This document shows positions 8,441 through 16,568 of a DNA stretch of 64,000 nt, in pieces; positions within the stretch are counted from its first letter, which is position 1; the number at the start of each line of letters is the position of its first letter. The stretch lies in contig NZ_JADHZD010000003.1 of NCBI RefSeq assembly GCF_020102855.1, positions 328,990 to 392,989 of the forward strand, read 5' to 3'. A program made the translations under genes and the position numbers. The DNA is from Nocardioides lacusdianchii (GTDB taxonomy: Bacteria > Actinomycetota > Actinomycetes > Propionibacteriales > Nocardioidaceae). The notes under the pieces were generated by a model. That model searched no databases and was not told the DNA's origin. It saw nothing but the letters and a program-made list of their open reading frames with translations.

Positions 8441-8589
8441 GGTTTCGAGGCTCGCTGCGCTCGCACCTCAACCACCGGAGGGGCGACACCCTCGCTGGTT
8501 GAGGTGTGAGGAGCGCCAGCGACGAGCCTCGAAACCTGCGAACCCGCCACGTGGTTTCGAGGCTCGCTGCGCTCGCACCTCAACCACCG
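8441..8589 (+). repeat. Subtype A repeats (inverted, direct, inverted)
   Basis: Inverted copy at 8441-8476, direct copy from 8494, inverted copy at 8553-8588. The stretch 8494-8589 duplicates 7990-8085. The final CTCAACC gives the stop codon of the methyltransferase at 8580-8582. Confidence 0.88.
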
Positions 8590-9785
8590 AAAGGCTCGAC
8601 CACCGAGAAGCCGCCGCCGACCTGCTCGGCGACAGCGGTGAGGCGGGCGCGGGTGATGTCGGCGACGGTTGCCAGGCCCGCGACGTGGGCGTTGGACCCC
8701 GGTCGGGTCGGCTCGGTGGAGTTGATGCTGATGCAGCGGCGGGTGCCGCCGTCGGCGGCGTTGGCGAGGGCGACGGCGTGGCCGGTGGTGCCGCTGCCGG
8801 CGAAGGGGTCGAGCACGACGACGTCGCTCGGCAGGGTGGCGAGGATGCGGCGTACGAGCCCGGTGGGCTTCGGTGACTCGAAGACGTGGCCGACGAGGGC
8901 CTTGAGCTCGGCGACGGCGGTGTCGGTGGAGCCGATCTCCTCGGCGAGCCAGATGGTGCGCAGCTTCTTGCGCCGTCCGCCCTCGCGGTGCAGCCAGTCG
9001 CGCTGGAAGATGTCGGCCCGTTCGCCGGTGCGCCCGCGGATCACCCGGCACTCGAGGTCGTCGGGGCGCTCGTCGACGCGCGGTCGCGACCACCGCCACA
9101 CCGCCGGCCGGCCGTCGCCGAAGACGGGGGTGAGCGCCAGGCTGCCGGGGAACTCGGTGGTGGCCACGCGACCGGTCGTCGGATCGCCGTACAGCGCGAA
9201 GTGCAGGGTCGGCGCGGTGATCGGGTTGAACTTCTTGTTGGTGTTGCGCAGCGGCAGGTAACGGAAGCGCCGCCCGTCGGCGGTGCTGAGCGGGAAGTCC
9301 GACTCGTCGACCGAGTCGGTGGTGCTGCCGTCGACGACGCACGCGGGCAGGTGGCGGGCGTACGCCAGGACGTACTCGTGGCTGGTCGCGAAGCCCCGGC
9401 CGAGCTGACGGCCCTTGGGGTTGAGGTTGACGACGATCTGGGCGAGGAAGTTGGCCTCGCCGAACACCTCGTCCATCAGCAGCCGCAGGTGCGCCGCCTC
9501 GTTGTCGTCGATGCTGACGAAGACCGCGCCGTGCGGGGCGAGGACCTCGCGCACGGCCTCGAGGCGCGGGCGCATCATCGCGGTCCACGCGGCGTGGCGC
9601 CCGGCGTACGGATCGGCGTGGGAGCCGTCGCGGAAGCGGTCGGCGTAGGCGAAGTCGTTGCCGGTGTTGTAGGGCGGGTCGGTGTAGACGACGTCGACCG
9701 AACCGGGCTCCAGCCGCGGCAGCACCTCGAGGTTGTCGGCGGCGTGGAGGGTGTTCCACACGACGGGTCCGGGCGCGACGGGCAC
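8580..9785 (-). CDS. Site-specific DNA methyltransferase (beta-class, adenine-type)
   Basis: 401 residues. Motif IV VYTDPPYNTGND comes first and the AdoMet motif I LDPFAGSGTTGHA near the C-terminus, the beta-class order usual for N6-adenine enzymes such as type III Mod proteins. The central TSHEYVLAYAR and FRYLPLRNTNKKFNP blocks also fit Mod-like enzymes. No restriction endonuclease is adjacent; the only nearby nuclease-fold gene is the GIY-YIG protein downstream. The GTG start is chosen because TAGGCT lies seven bases upstream. The C-terminus (SVVEPFGG) and stop are repeat-derived. It may be a solitary epigenetic methylase. Confidence 0.9.
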   Translation of the reverse strand: MPVAPGPVVWNTLHAADNLEVLPRLEPGSVDVVYTDPPYNTGNDFAYADRFRDGSHADPYAGRHAAWTAMMRPRLEAVREVLAPHGAVFVSIDDNEAAHLRLLMDEVFGEANFLAQIVVNLNPKGRQLGRGFATSHEYVLAYARHLPACVVDGSTTDSVDESDFPLSTADGRRFRYLPLRNTNKKFNPITAPTLHFALYGDPTTGRVATTEFPGSLALTPVFGDGRPAVWRWSRPRVDERPDDLECRVIRGRTGERADIFQRDWLHREGGRRKKLRTIWLAEEIGSTDTAVAELKALVGHVFESPKPTGLVRRILATLPSDVVVLDPFAGSGTTGHAVALANAADGGTRRCISINSTEPTRPGSNAHVAGLATVADITRARLTAVAEQVGGGFSVVEPFGG

Positions 9786-9792
9786 GAGCCGC

Positions 9793-9798
9793 AGCCTA
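9793..9798 (-). promoter_or_regulatory. Leaderless -10 (TAGGCT) of the methyltransferase
   Basis: TAGGCT on the minus strand, seven bases before the GTG at 9785. The divergent gene has its own copy at 9864. Confidence 0.6.
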
Positions 9799-9863
9799 GG
9801 CGCACACGTACGCCGCTCCGGGACGCTTCGTCCCAACAATCCCACGAGTCCCACGACGTCCTT

Positions 9864-9869
9864 TACTCT
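9864..9869 (+). promoter_or_regulatory. Leaderless -10 (TACTCT)
   Basis: TACTCT, seven bases, GTG at 9877. Confidence 0.6.
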
Positions 9870-9876
9870 GGAACGC

Positions 9877-11322
9877 GTGTCCGTCTTCTCGCGCCGCCCT
9901 GCTGCCTCCCCGTCGACCCCACGGTCGACCTCGCCGCTGTCCCGCACCCGACTCCTGACGATCGCCACGGCCGGCGTGCTGGTGGCCGGGCTCGGGGTCG
10001 CACCGTCGGTCGCCGACGAGGGCAGTCGCACGGGCTCCGGCGACGCCGCCTCGGACCGCGGCAGCCTCTCCGGCGCGCAGGGCGGCTACCGCGGACGCAA
10101 CCAGACCTCCGACGGCAAGCCCGGCATCGTCGTCGGTCCCCCGCCGAACCTGCGTGGACGCTCGGCGCAGGTGAAGAACGACGTCAGCTACGAGATCGCG
10201 CCCGGCGTCACCCTGCGCGAGTGGGACCAGGTCGACGGCCGCCAGCCGGTCGGCCAGGTCCGGATGAACCTGGTGAGCGTCAGCCTCGACGCGGCCGACA
10301 TCTCCTTCGAGGAGCTGTCGCCGACGTTCGTCACCAGCCGCAAGACCGTCAGCCAGCTCGGCGCCTGGAGCCAGGCCCTGACCGCCGTCAACGGCGACTT
10401 CTTCGACATCGGCCGGACCAACGCGCCACTCGGCACGTCGGTCGACCGCGAGGCGGGCATCCTGACCGGTTCGCGCGAGGGCTGGATCCCCGGTGTGAAC
10501 TCGACGCTGTGGTTCGACGCTGCCGGACCGCACGTCAGCCCGATCACCGTGCAGAACACGATCCGCCAGCGGCGGAGGTGGTCGGTCAGCGGCATCAACC
10601 ACCCCAGCATCCCGGCCGGCGAGATCGGCGTCTTCACCCACGCGTTCAACCGCACCCCCGGCTACCAGGTCACCGGCGGCAAGGCCCGTGCCCGTGAGGT
10701 CGTCCTGCGCAAGAACCGCGTCGTGTCCAACCGCCCGAAGCTCTCCAGCGGCATGAAGATCGGGAAGAAGGACAAGGTCCTCATCGGCACCGGACCGGCC
10801 GCCGCCAAGCTGAAGACCCTGAAGAGGGGCAAGAAGATCACGGTGGCTACGCGCTTCGTGGGCGGGCGTCCCACCGTCGCCATCAGCGGTGACCGGCCGC
10901 TGCTGGTCAACGGCGTGCGCACCGTCATCAACAACACCATCGCCCACCCGCGTACGGCGGTCGGCATCGACGCCGACGGGCGCAAGCTCTTCATCCTCGT
11001 CGTCGACGGCCGCTCGACCGCGAGCCGCGGCTACACCATGGTCGAGCTCGCCGACCTGATGGCCGCTCTCGGCGCGGAGAACGCGATCAACCTCGACGGC
11101 GGCGGCTCCTCGGCGATGTACACCCGCACCGGCACCGGTGCGATGGGCATCGTCAACGAGCCCTCCGACGGCGGCGAGCGCCTGGTGCCCAACGCGTTCG
11201 GCGTGGTCTACCACGCAGCGCTGCCCCCGGTGGTCCCGATCCTGCCGCCGACGGTGCCGCCGACCGAGACCCCGACCATGACCCCGACCCCGGTCCCGCC
11301 GACGACCACGTCGACTCCCTGA
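9877..11322 (+). CDS. Secreted phosphodiester glycosidase (NAGPA/DUF2233 family)
   Basis: 481 residues. A basic N-terminus and hydrophobic stretch (LLTIATAGVLVAGLGVAPSVA, about 24-44) form a Sec signal peptide with cleavage near residue 44. The C-terminal half carries the family core VNGDFFDIG and, at about residues 403-413, AINLDGGGSSAMY, then VPNAFGVVY. The last 30 residues are Pro/Thr-rich, as in wall-spanning linkers. The family removes sugars linked by phosphodiester bonds, including wall polymer decorations. The start is set by the leaderless -10 and places the signal peptide at the N-terminus. Confidence 0.88.
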   Translation: MSVFSRRPAASPSTPRSTSPLSRTRLLTIATAGVLVAGLGVAPSVADEGSRTGSGDAASDRGSLSGAQGGYRGRNQTSDGKPGIVVGPPPNLRGRSAQVKNDVSYEIAPGVTLREWDQVDGRQPVGQVRMNLVSVSLDAADISFEELSPTFVTSRKTVSQLGAWSQALTAVNGDFFDIGRTNAPLGTSVDREAGILTGSREGWIPGVNSTLWFDAAGPHVSPITVQNTIRQRRRWSVSGINHPSIPAGEIGVFTHAFNRTPGYQVTGGKARAREVVLRKNRVVSNRPKLSSGMKIGKKDKVLIGTGPAAAKLKTLKRGKKITVATRFVGGRPTVAISGDRPLLVNGVRTVINNTIAHPRTAVGIDADGRKLFILVVDGRSTASRGYTMVELADLMAALGAENAINLDGGGSSAMYTRTGTGAMGIVNEPSDGGERLVPNAFGVVYHAALPPVVPILPPTVPPTETPTMTPTPVPPTTTSTP

Positions 11323-11329
11323 CGGGCGC

Positions 11330-11932
11330 TCAGGCGTTCGGCGCGGCGAACAGCACGACGTACGTCACCGGCGCCAAGCACTGCACGGTGCTCTTCGGCA
11401 GCGCCGGGACGACCTCGAAGCCGGCCTCTCCGGCCTCGATCGCCACGCTCGTCGGCGCCTCGCAGCCGATGTGCGCGACGGCGCCGTAGGGCGTGGCGTC
11501 GGGCGACTCCGCGGCAAGGTCCGCGACGCTCGCCGAGACGCTCTCCCCCAGGCCGGAGCGCAGCTCGACGGCGAAGTCCGCGACGGCCTGCTCGGTGTCC
11601 AGCGCGAAGGCGAGCGTGGACACGGAGCCGCCGCCCTCGGTCGCGGCCACCACCGTGGCCTCGGCCACGCCGGCGGATCCTGTCGCCTCCACCACCTGGG
11701 CCTCGGGAACGGGCGGCTCCTCGCTCGGCGCCGGCTCGCTCGGCTCGGGCGCGGGCTCGGTCGTCTCGACCTCGGTCGGCGAGCTCGAGGGCGCCGGGTC
11801 TGTGGCGGTGTCCTCGGTCGCGTCGTCGCCGCAGGCGGCCAGGCCGGCCACGAGCCCGAGGGCGAGGAGCACCCCGGCGGCGGAGCGGGTGCGGCGGGGG
11901 GCGGGCTGGGTCGTGCGCGTCCGAGTAGTCAT
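11330..11932 (-). CDS. Hypothetical lipoprotein
   Basis: 200 residues. Twin-Arg-rich start, hydrophobic segment and lipobox LVAGLAAC put the lipidated Cys at about residue 34. A Pro/Glu/Ser-rich linker (about 40-80) leads to a small domain with two Cys (HIGCEAP, TVQCLAP) that could form a disulphide. No family recognised. It ends eight bases from the convergent glycosidase gene. Confidence 0.75.
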   Translation of the reverse strand: MTTRTRTTQPAPRRTRSAAGVLLALGLVAGLAACGDDATEDTATDPAPSSSPTEVETTEPAPEPSEPAPSEEPPVPEAQVVEATGSAGVAEATVVAATEGGGSVSTLAFALDTEQAVADFAVELRSGLGESVSASVADLAAESPDATPYGAVAHIGCEAPTSVAIEAGEAGFEVVPALPKSTVQCLAPVTYVVLFAAPNA

Positions 11933-12024
11933 GGTGGTCAGACGTTAGCCGTGACGGGGCGGATCCCGGGCCGGACCGGGTGCGCCGTCGACGCCGCGAC
12001 ACCCCGACTGGCAGGCTGGGCGCC

Positions 12025-13011
12025 ATGAGCGAGCAGGAGCCGGTGCGCGAGGCCGTACGCGCCTATGCGGCGCGGCAGCCGCAGCTCGCGTCCGCCACCC
12101 AGGCCTACGTCGCCCTCATCCAGGTGCTCCTCGACGACGCCGGCATCGACTACCTCAGCGTCACCGGGCGCACGAAGAGCGTGGCGTCGTTCGCGGCGAA
12201 GGCCAACCGCACCGAGGGCGGACGCCCCCTCTACCCCGACCCGCTCGACCAGATCACCGACCAGATCGGTGTCCGCGTCATCACCTACGTCCACAGCGAC
12301 GTCGCCGCCGTCGCCGAGGTGCTCGACGACGAGCTGGTGATGCTCGACGACCGCGACCTGGGCGAGGAGACGGCCCGGTCCGGTCGCTTCGGCTACGCCA
12401 GTCGGCACCTGCTGGTCGAGACCCGCGCCGGCGCCGAGCTCCCCGTGCTCGAGGGCCACCGCGCGAGCGTCCAGGTGCGCACCGTGCTGCAGCACGCGTG
12501 GGCGGAGTTCGAGCACGACATCCGCTACAAGGGCAACGTCCCCGAGGACGCCGCAGCCGACCTCGACCGCCGCTTCACCCTCGCCGCCGGGCTGATCGAG
12601 CTCGCCGACCGCGAGTTCGCCACGATCCGCGAGCGCATCCAGGCCGCCGCGCCCGGCAGCACCACCGAGCCGGAGGCCGACCGCATCGTCGGCCAGGACC
12701 TCGCGACCTTCCTCGCCGGCCACTACAGCGACGCCGGCTGGTCGCACACCGACCACTACGACTGGATCGCCGACCTCCTCACCCAGCTCGGCATCGACAG
12801 CATCGACGACCTCGCCGACCTGCTCACCTCCGTCGACGCCGACGCGGTGATCCGCCGGATGGGCTACCGCTACCCCGCCGGAGCCGTACGCCGCCTCGAC
12901 GACGCCCTGCTCGCGATCTTCGGCGAGCAGTACGTCACCCTCGCCGGCAACAGCCACCGGGTCCCGCTACTGCGCGCGCGGCTGGAGAAGCTGACGACTC
13001 CCGAGACCTGA
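12025..13011 (+). CDS. RelA/SpoT-domain protein (small alarmone synthetase-like)
   Basis: 328 residues. The N-terminal 200 residues match the RelA_SpoT nucleotidyltransferase domain: VTGRTKSVASFAAKANR (GTP/ATP-binding basic loop), DQITDQIGVRVITYV (DxxGxR core), FGYASRHLLVE and VQVRTVLQHAWAEFEHDIRYK. There is no HD hydrolase and no TGS/ACT region, so it is a single-domain synthetase type that makes (p)ppGpp or related alarmones. A C-terminal helical extension of about 120 residues (SDAGWSHTDHYDWIADLL) is unassigned and may regulate it. Confidence 0.85.
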   Translation: MSEQEPVREAVRAYAARQPQLASATQAYVALIQVLLDDAGIDYLSVTGRTKSVASFAAKANRTEGGRPLYPDPLDQITDQIGVRVITYVHSDVAAVAEVLDDELVMLDDRDLGEETARSGRFGYASRHLLVETRAGAELPVLEGHRASVQVRTVLQHAWAEFEHDIRYKGNVPEDAAADLDRRFTLAAGLIELADREFATIRERIQAAAPGSTTEPEADRIVGQDLATFLAGHYSDAGWSHTDHYDWIADLLTQLGIDSIDDLADLLTSVDADAVIRRMGYRYPAGAVRRLDDALLAIFGEQYVTLAGNSHRVPLLRARLEKLTTPET

Positions 13012-13034
13012 GGATCGCGCTCAGGCGGGCGCCC

Positions 13035-13040
13035 TAGGGT
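13035..13040 (+). promoter_or_regulatory. Leaderless -10 (TAGGGT)
   Basis: TAGGGT, six bases, ATG at 13047. Confidence 0.6.
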
Positions 13041-13046
13041 TGAGCC

Positions 13047-14240
13047 ATGAGCCGCCCTTCCTGGACGACCCTTGCCCCGATCGTGGCCATCGTCGCCCTC
13101 GTGCCAGCGTGGTTCGCCCATCCCGAGGGGATCGTCCTCGGCGTGCTCGCGGTGCTGCTCGTGGCCGCCGTGCTCGCCGCCGTCCACCACGCCGAGGTCG
13201 TCGCGCACCGCGTCGGTGAGCCCTACGGCTCGCTGGTGCTGGCGGTCGCGGTCACCATCATCGAGGTCGGGCTGATCGTCACCTTGATGGTCACCAGCGA
13301 CAAGGACGCCGCCGGCCTGGCCCGCGACACCGTCTTCGCCGCGGTGATGATCACCCTCAACGGCATCGTCGGCATCTCGCTGCTGGTGGGTGCGCTCAAG
13401 CACCACCTCGCGGTGTTCAACCCCGAGGGCACCGGCGCCGCGCTGGCGACCGTGATCGCGCTGGCCGTGCTCTGCCTGGTGGTGCCGGCGGTCACCACGT
13501 CCGAGCCCGGCCCGGAGTTCACCGGCGCCCAGCTGGCCTTCGCCGCGATCGCGTCACTGGCGCTCTACGGCATGTTCGTCTTCACCCAGACCATCCGGCA
13601 CCGCGACTTCTTCCTCCCGGTCGCCCCGGGTCAGTACGTCCCGATGGTCGCCACCAAGGCCGAGGCCGCGGCCGCCGCGTCCGACCGGGCCGCCGACCGG
13701 ACCGCCGAGCGCGAGGCGGCCTCCGACGGCTTCGAGCACGAGCCGGTCGACCTCGACGAGGACGGCCACGCCGACCCGCCCACCGACCGGGCCGCGCTCG
13801 CCAGCCTCGGCCTGCTCGTCGTCTCGCTGGTCGCGGTCGTCGGCCTGGCCAAGATCGAGTCCCCGGCCATCGAGTCCGGCGTCGCAGCGCTGGGCTTCCC
13901 GCAGGCGGTCGTCGGTGTGGTGATCGCCCTGCTCGTCCTCGCCCCCGAGTCCATCGCGGCCGTCCGAGCGGCTGCCCGCCAGCGGGTGCAGGTCAGCCTG
14001 AACCTCGCGCTCGGCTCGGCGATGGCCTCCATCGGCCTCACCATCCCCGCCATCGCCATCGCCAGCATCTGGCTCGACGGCCCGCTCGAGCTCGGGCTCA
14101 ACCAGCTCCAGACGGTGCTCCTGCTGCTGACCGCCGCGGTGTCGATCCTCACCGTCGTGCCCGGGCGCGCCAAGCCGCTGCAGGGCGGCGTGCACCTGGT
14201 CCTCTTCGCCTCGTTCCTGTTCCTGACCATCGCGCCCTGA
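13047..14240 (+). CDS. chaA: ChaA-type cation/proton antiporter
   Basis: 397 residues and about eleven membrane segments. The alpha repeats of the cation/Ca exchanger family are visible: GEPYGSLVLAVAVTIIEVGL and VVGVVIALLVLAPESIAAVR, each with the conserved acidic residue in the membrane. A long acidic cytoplasmic loop (about 210-252, DRAADRTAEREA then HEPVDLDEDGHAD) separates the halves. It should exchange Ca2+ or Na+/K+ for protons. Separated from the convergent solute-binding protein gene by a strong hairpin. Confidence 0.87.
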   Translation: MSRPSWTTLAPIVAIVALVPAWFAHPEGIVLGVLAVLLVAAVLAAVHHAEVVAHRVGEPYGSLVLAVAVTIIEVGLIVTLMVTSDKDAAGLARDTVFAAVMITLNGIVGISLLVGALKHHLAVFNPEGTGAALATVIALAVLCLVVPAVTTSEPGPEFTGAQLAFAAIASLALYGMFVFTQTIRHRDFFLPVAPGQYVPMVATKAEAAAAASDRAADRTAEREAASDGFEHEPVDLDEDGHADPPTDRAALASLGLLVVSLVAVVGLAKIESPAIESGVAALGFPQAVVGVVIALLVLAPESIAAVRAAARQRVQVSLNLALGSAMASIGLTIPAIAIASIWLDGPLELGLNQLQTVLLLLTAAVSILTVVPGRAKPLQGGVHLVLFASFLFLTIAP

Positions 14241-14270
14241 GGCCGACCGCCACTGCCCGGACCCCGGACG

Positions 14271-14332
14271 CACGAGAGCGGTGCCCCAGCCACACTCCTC
14301 ACGTGAGGTGGGTGGCTGGGACACCGCTCGTG
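14271..14332. terminator. Bidirectional terminator hairpin
   Basis: Left arm CACGAGAGCGGTGCCCCAGC (14271-14293) pairs with GTGGCTGGGACACCGCTCGTG-type right arm (14312-14332), with a nested perfect palindrome CCTCACGTGAGG at 14297-14308. It lies between two convergent genes. No U-tract follows, as is common in actinobacteria. Confidence 0.8.
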
Positions 14333-14351
14333 GCAGGCTCCCGGAGGAGGC

Positions 14352-15161
14352 TCAGCCGAAGTACGTGCCGTAGATCTTGTCGTAGCTGCCGTCCTGGCGC
14401 AGGTCGGCGAGCACGCTGTTGATCTGACGCAGGAGCGGGATGTTGCCGTCCTTCTTCACCGCCATGCCGTACTGCTCACCGGTGTCGAACTCCCGGGCCA
14501 GCTTCAGGCGCGGGTTGTCGGAGACGAACTGCCCCGACACCGTGTTGTCGAGCATCGCGGCGTCGAGCTCGCCGGCAGCGAGCGCCGCCTGCAGGCCGGC
14601 CGCGTCGTCGTACGCCCTCACCTGGGTGCTGTCGGGGGCGAAGTCGCTCAGGTAGGTCTCGCCGGTGGTGTCCTTCTGCACGCCGACGCGCTTGCCGGCC
14701 AGCTCCTCGACCGCGTCGAGGCCCGAGCCGCGGGGCGTGATGAGCGCCTGCTTGGCGTCGAAGTAGGGGCTGGAGAAGTCGAGCACGCGCGCCCGCTCGC
14801 CGGTGATGGTCATCGCGGAGATGGCCACGTCGCAGACGTCGTTGTTGAGCGAGTCGCCCGAGGTGATGTCGTCGAAGGACACGTCGATCACGTCGAGGTC
14901 GGCCTCCAGCGAGTCGGCCACCTTGCGGATGAGGTCGATGTCGAAGCCGGTCGGCTTGCCCTTCTCCTCGTACTCGAAGGGCGCGTAGGGCATGTCGGTG
15001 CACACCGTCAGCGCGCCCTCGAAGACCAGGGACACCTCGGTCAGGGAGTCGGCCGACTCCCCGCTGGCGGCACCTCCGCAGGCACCCAGCGTGGCCATCA
15101 GCGCCACGGAGGACAGGACCGCGGAGGCGGTGCGGAGGACGGGAGAGCGACGGACGGTCAT
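14352..15161 (-). CDS. Family 3 solute-binding lipoprotein (polar amino acid type)
   Basis: 269 residues. Signal peptide with lipobox ATLGAC (Cys about 28), then the family 3 periplasmic-binding fold: YAPFEYEEKGKPTGFDIDLIRKVAD, SPYFDAKQALITP, ELAGKRVGVQKDTTGETYL and GMAVKKDGNIPLLRQINSVL. These bind amino acids or related ligands for ABC importers. No permease or ATPase gene adjoins. It starts three bases after the cvnD stop, so it is part of the conservon transcript and may feed ligand information to the CvnA sensor. Confidence 0.9.
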   Translation of the reverse strand: MTVRRSPVLRTASAVLSSVALMATLGACGGAASGESADSLTEVSLVFEGALTVCTDMPYAPFEYEEKGKPTGFDIDLIRKVADSLEADLDVIDVSFDDITSGDSLNNDVCDVAISAMTITGERARVLDFSSPYFDAKQALITPRGSGLDAVEELAGKRVGVQKDTTGETYLSDFAPDSTQVRAYDDAAGLQAALAAGELDAAMLDNTVSGQFVSDNPRLKLAREFDTGEQYGMAVKKDGNIPLLRQINSVLADLRQDGSYDKIYGTYFG

Positions 15162-15164
15162 GGT

Positions 15165-15761
15165 TCAGTTCGCATTCACGGTGAGCGACTCACGAAGCCG
15201 CATGAGCGAGTATTCGGTGATCTTCACGAGCGCGCCCTTGGCCTGCTCGCGGTCGCGGGCGTCGAGGCTGATGATCGGTACGTCGGCGGGCAGGGCCAGC
15301 GCGGCGGCGATCTCCTCGGCGGGGTAGCGCGGGACGCCGTCGAACTCGTTGACGGCGACGATGAAGGGGATGCCCTTGGACTCGAAGTAGTCCAGCGGCG
15401 AGAACGACTCGTCGAGGCGGGCCACGTCGACCAGCACGATGGCGCCGATGGCGCCGCGGCACAGGTCGTCCCACATGAACCAGAAGCGCCGCTGGCCGGG
15501 CGTGCCGAAGAGGTAGAGGACCAGGTCCTCCGCCAGCGTCAGTCGACCGAAGTCCATGGCCACGGTGGTCGTGGCCTTCGTCGGCACGGCGGCGAGATCG
15601 TCGACGCCCTCGGATTCGTTGGTGACGAGTGCCTCGGTGCGCAGCGGGTCGATCTCCGAGACGGCGCCGACGAGCGTCGACTTGCCGACGCCGAAGCCGC
15701 CAGCAATGACGATCTTCGTCGACGCAGCCGCTCGCTGTGCCTTAGTAGTTTCGAAGTCCAC
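15165..15761 (-). CDS. cvnD: CvnD-type conservon GTPase
   Basis: 198 residues. P-loop GGFGVGKST (about 19-27), switch region TKATTTVAMDFGRL, G3 LYLFGTPGQRRF, NEFDG in place of NKxD, and a C-terminal SLDARDREQAKGAL. This is the MglA/Ras-like GTPase of actinobacterial conservons. The GTG at 15761 follows AAAGGA and overlaps the end of cvnC by 20 bases; longer readings would run through cvnC in another frame. Confidence 0.92.
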   Translation of the reverse strand: MDFETTKAQRAAASTKIVIAGGFGVGKSTLVGAVSEIDPLRTEALVTNESEGVDDLAAVPTKATTTVAMDFGRLTLAEDLVLYLFGTPGQRRFWFMWDDLCRGAIGAIVLVDVARLDESFSPLDYFESKGIPFIVAVNEFDGVPRYPAEEIAAALALPADVPIISLDARDREQAKGALVKITEYSLMRLRESLTVNAN

Positions 15762-16113
15762 GGAGGGTCCTTTCGATGAGCTCGAGACGCTCATCTGTCG
15801 ACGACTTGTCGGTGATGGTGGCCTGGATCCGGATGAGTCCCTGCTCGATGAGGTCGCCCAGCAGCACCCGGGTGACGCCGATCGGCATCTTGGTGAGGGC
15901 CGAGACCTCGGCCACGGATCGGCGGTCGCAGACCTCGAGGACCTGCGCGGCAGAAGGGGAGAGGACGGGCGCCTCCGCACCAGCCTGGAGGCGCAACGTG
16001 GCCTCCATGGCCAGGTCGACACTGGTGGCCGTCCGACCTGCGGTGATGGTGTAGGAGCGGATCAGGCGGGGGCGGTAGGCGCCCTCGTCCTCCGGCTCGT
16101 GTGGCGGCGTCAT
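15742..16113 (-). CDS. cvnC: CvnC-type DUF742 protein
   Basis: 123 residues: VRPYTITAGRT-like RLIRSYTITAGRTATSVDLAMEA, VLEVCDRRSVAEVSALTKMPIGVTRVLLGDLIEQGLIRI and the C-terminal ERTLRGLRNY. This winged-helix-like family is the third member of conservons. It lies 14 bases after cvnB. Confidence 0.92.
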   Translation of the reverse strand: MTPPHEPEDEGAYRPRLIRSYTITAGRTATSVDLAMEATLRLQAGAEAPVLSPSAAQVLEVCDRRSVAEVSALTKMPIGVTRVLLGDLIEQGLIRIQATITDKSSTDERLELIERTLRGLRNY

Positions 16114-16127
16114 GACGGTGGGCTTGC

Positions 16128-16568
16128 TCAGCCGCCCGTACCGACGCGGGCCTGGGCCTCGACGGTACGTCCCACGCGGTCCACCAGCAGGGCCATCTCG
16201 TAGCCCACCTGGCCGATGTCGGCCTCCTCGGTGGTGAGGACGGTGAGGTTCGACCCGTCACCGACGCTCATCAGCATGAGGAAGCCCATCTCCATCTCGA
16301 CGATGGTCTGCATCACCGAGCCGCCCTCGAAGAGGCGGGCGGCGCCGACCGCGAGGCTGGCGAGCCCGGAGGAGACGGCGGCGACCTGCTCGGCACGCTC
16401 ACCGGGGATGCTGGTGCTCGAGGCCATCAGGAGGCCGTCGGCGGAGACGAGGATGGCGTGCGCGGCGTCGGGAACCTCCTCGACGAAGCGCGACATCACC
16501 CAGTCGAGGTCGCGGTCGTCACCGGCGTTGTTCATGCCGACGGCGGGGGCGGCGGATTCGTGCGTCAT
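16128..16568 (-). CDS. cvnB: CvnB-type roadblock/LC7 protein
   Basis: 146 residues. Roadblock/LC7 fold: [51 protein letters not shown] and [11 protein letters not shown]. In conservons this protein is thought to act as a regulator or exchange factor for the CvnD GTPase. Its ATG overlaps the cvnA stop by four bases. Confidence 0.92.
   Translation of the reverse strand: MTHESAAPAVGMNNAGDDRDLDWVMSRFVEEVPDAAHAILVSADGLLMASSTSIPGERAEQVAAVSSGLASLAVGAARLFEGGSVMQTIVEMEMGFLMLMSVGDGSNLTVLTTEEADIGQVGYEMALLVDRVGRTVEAQARVGTGG

Noticed and set aside
8379..8489. N-terminal extension of the GIY-YIG protein
   Set aside because: These codons translate the dispersed repeat and the promoter region with the TTGTCCACAG box; the GIY-YIG core begins at the chosen ATG.
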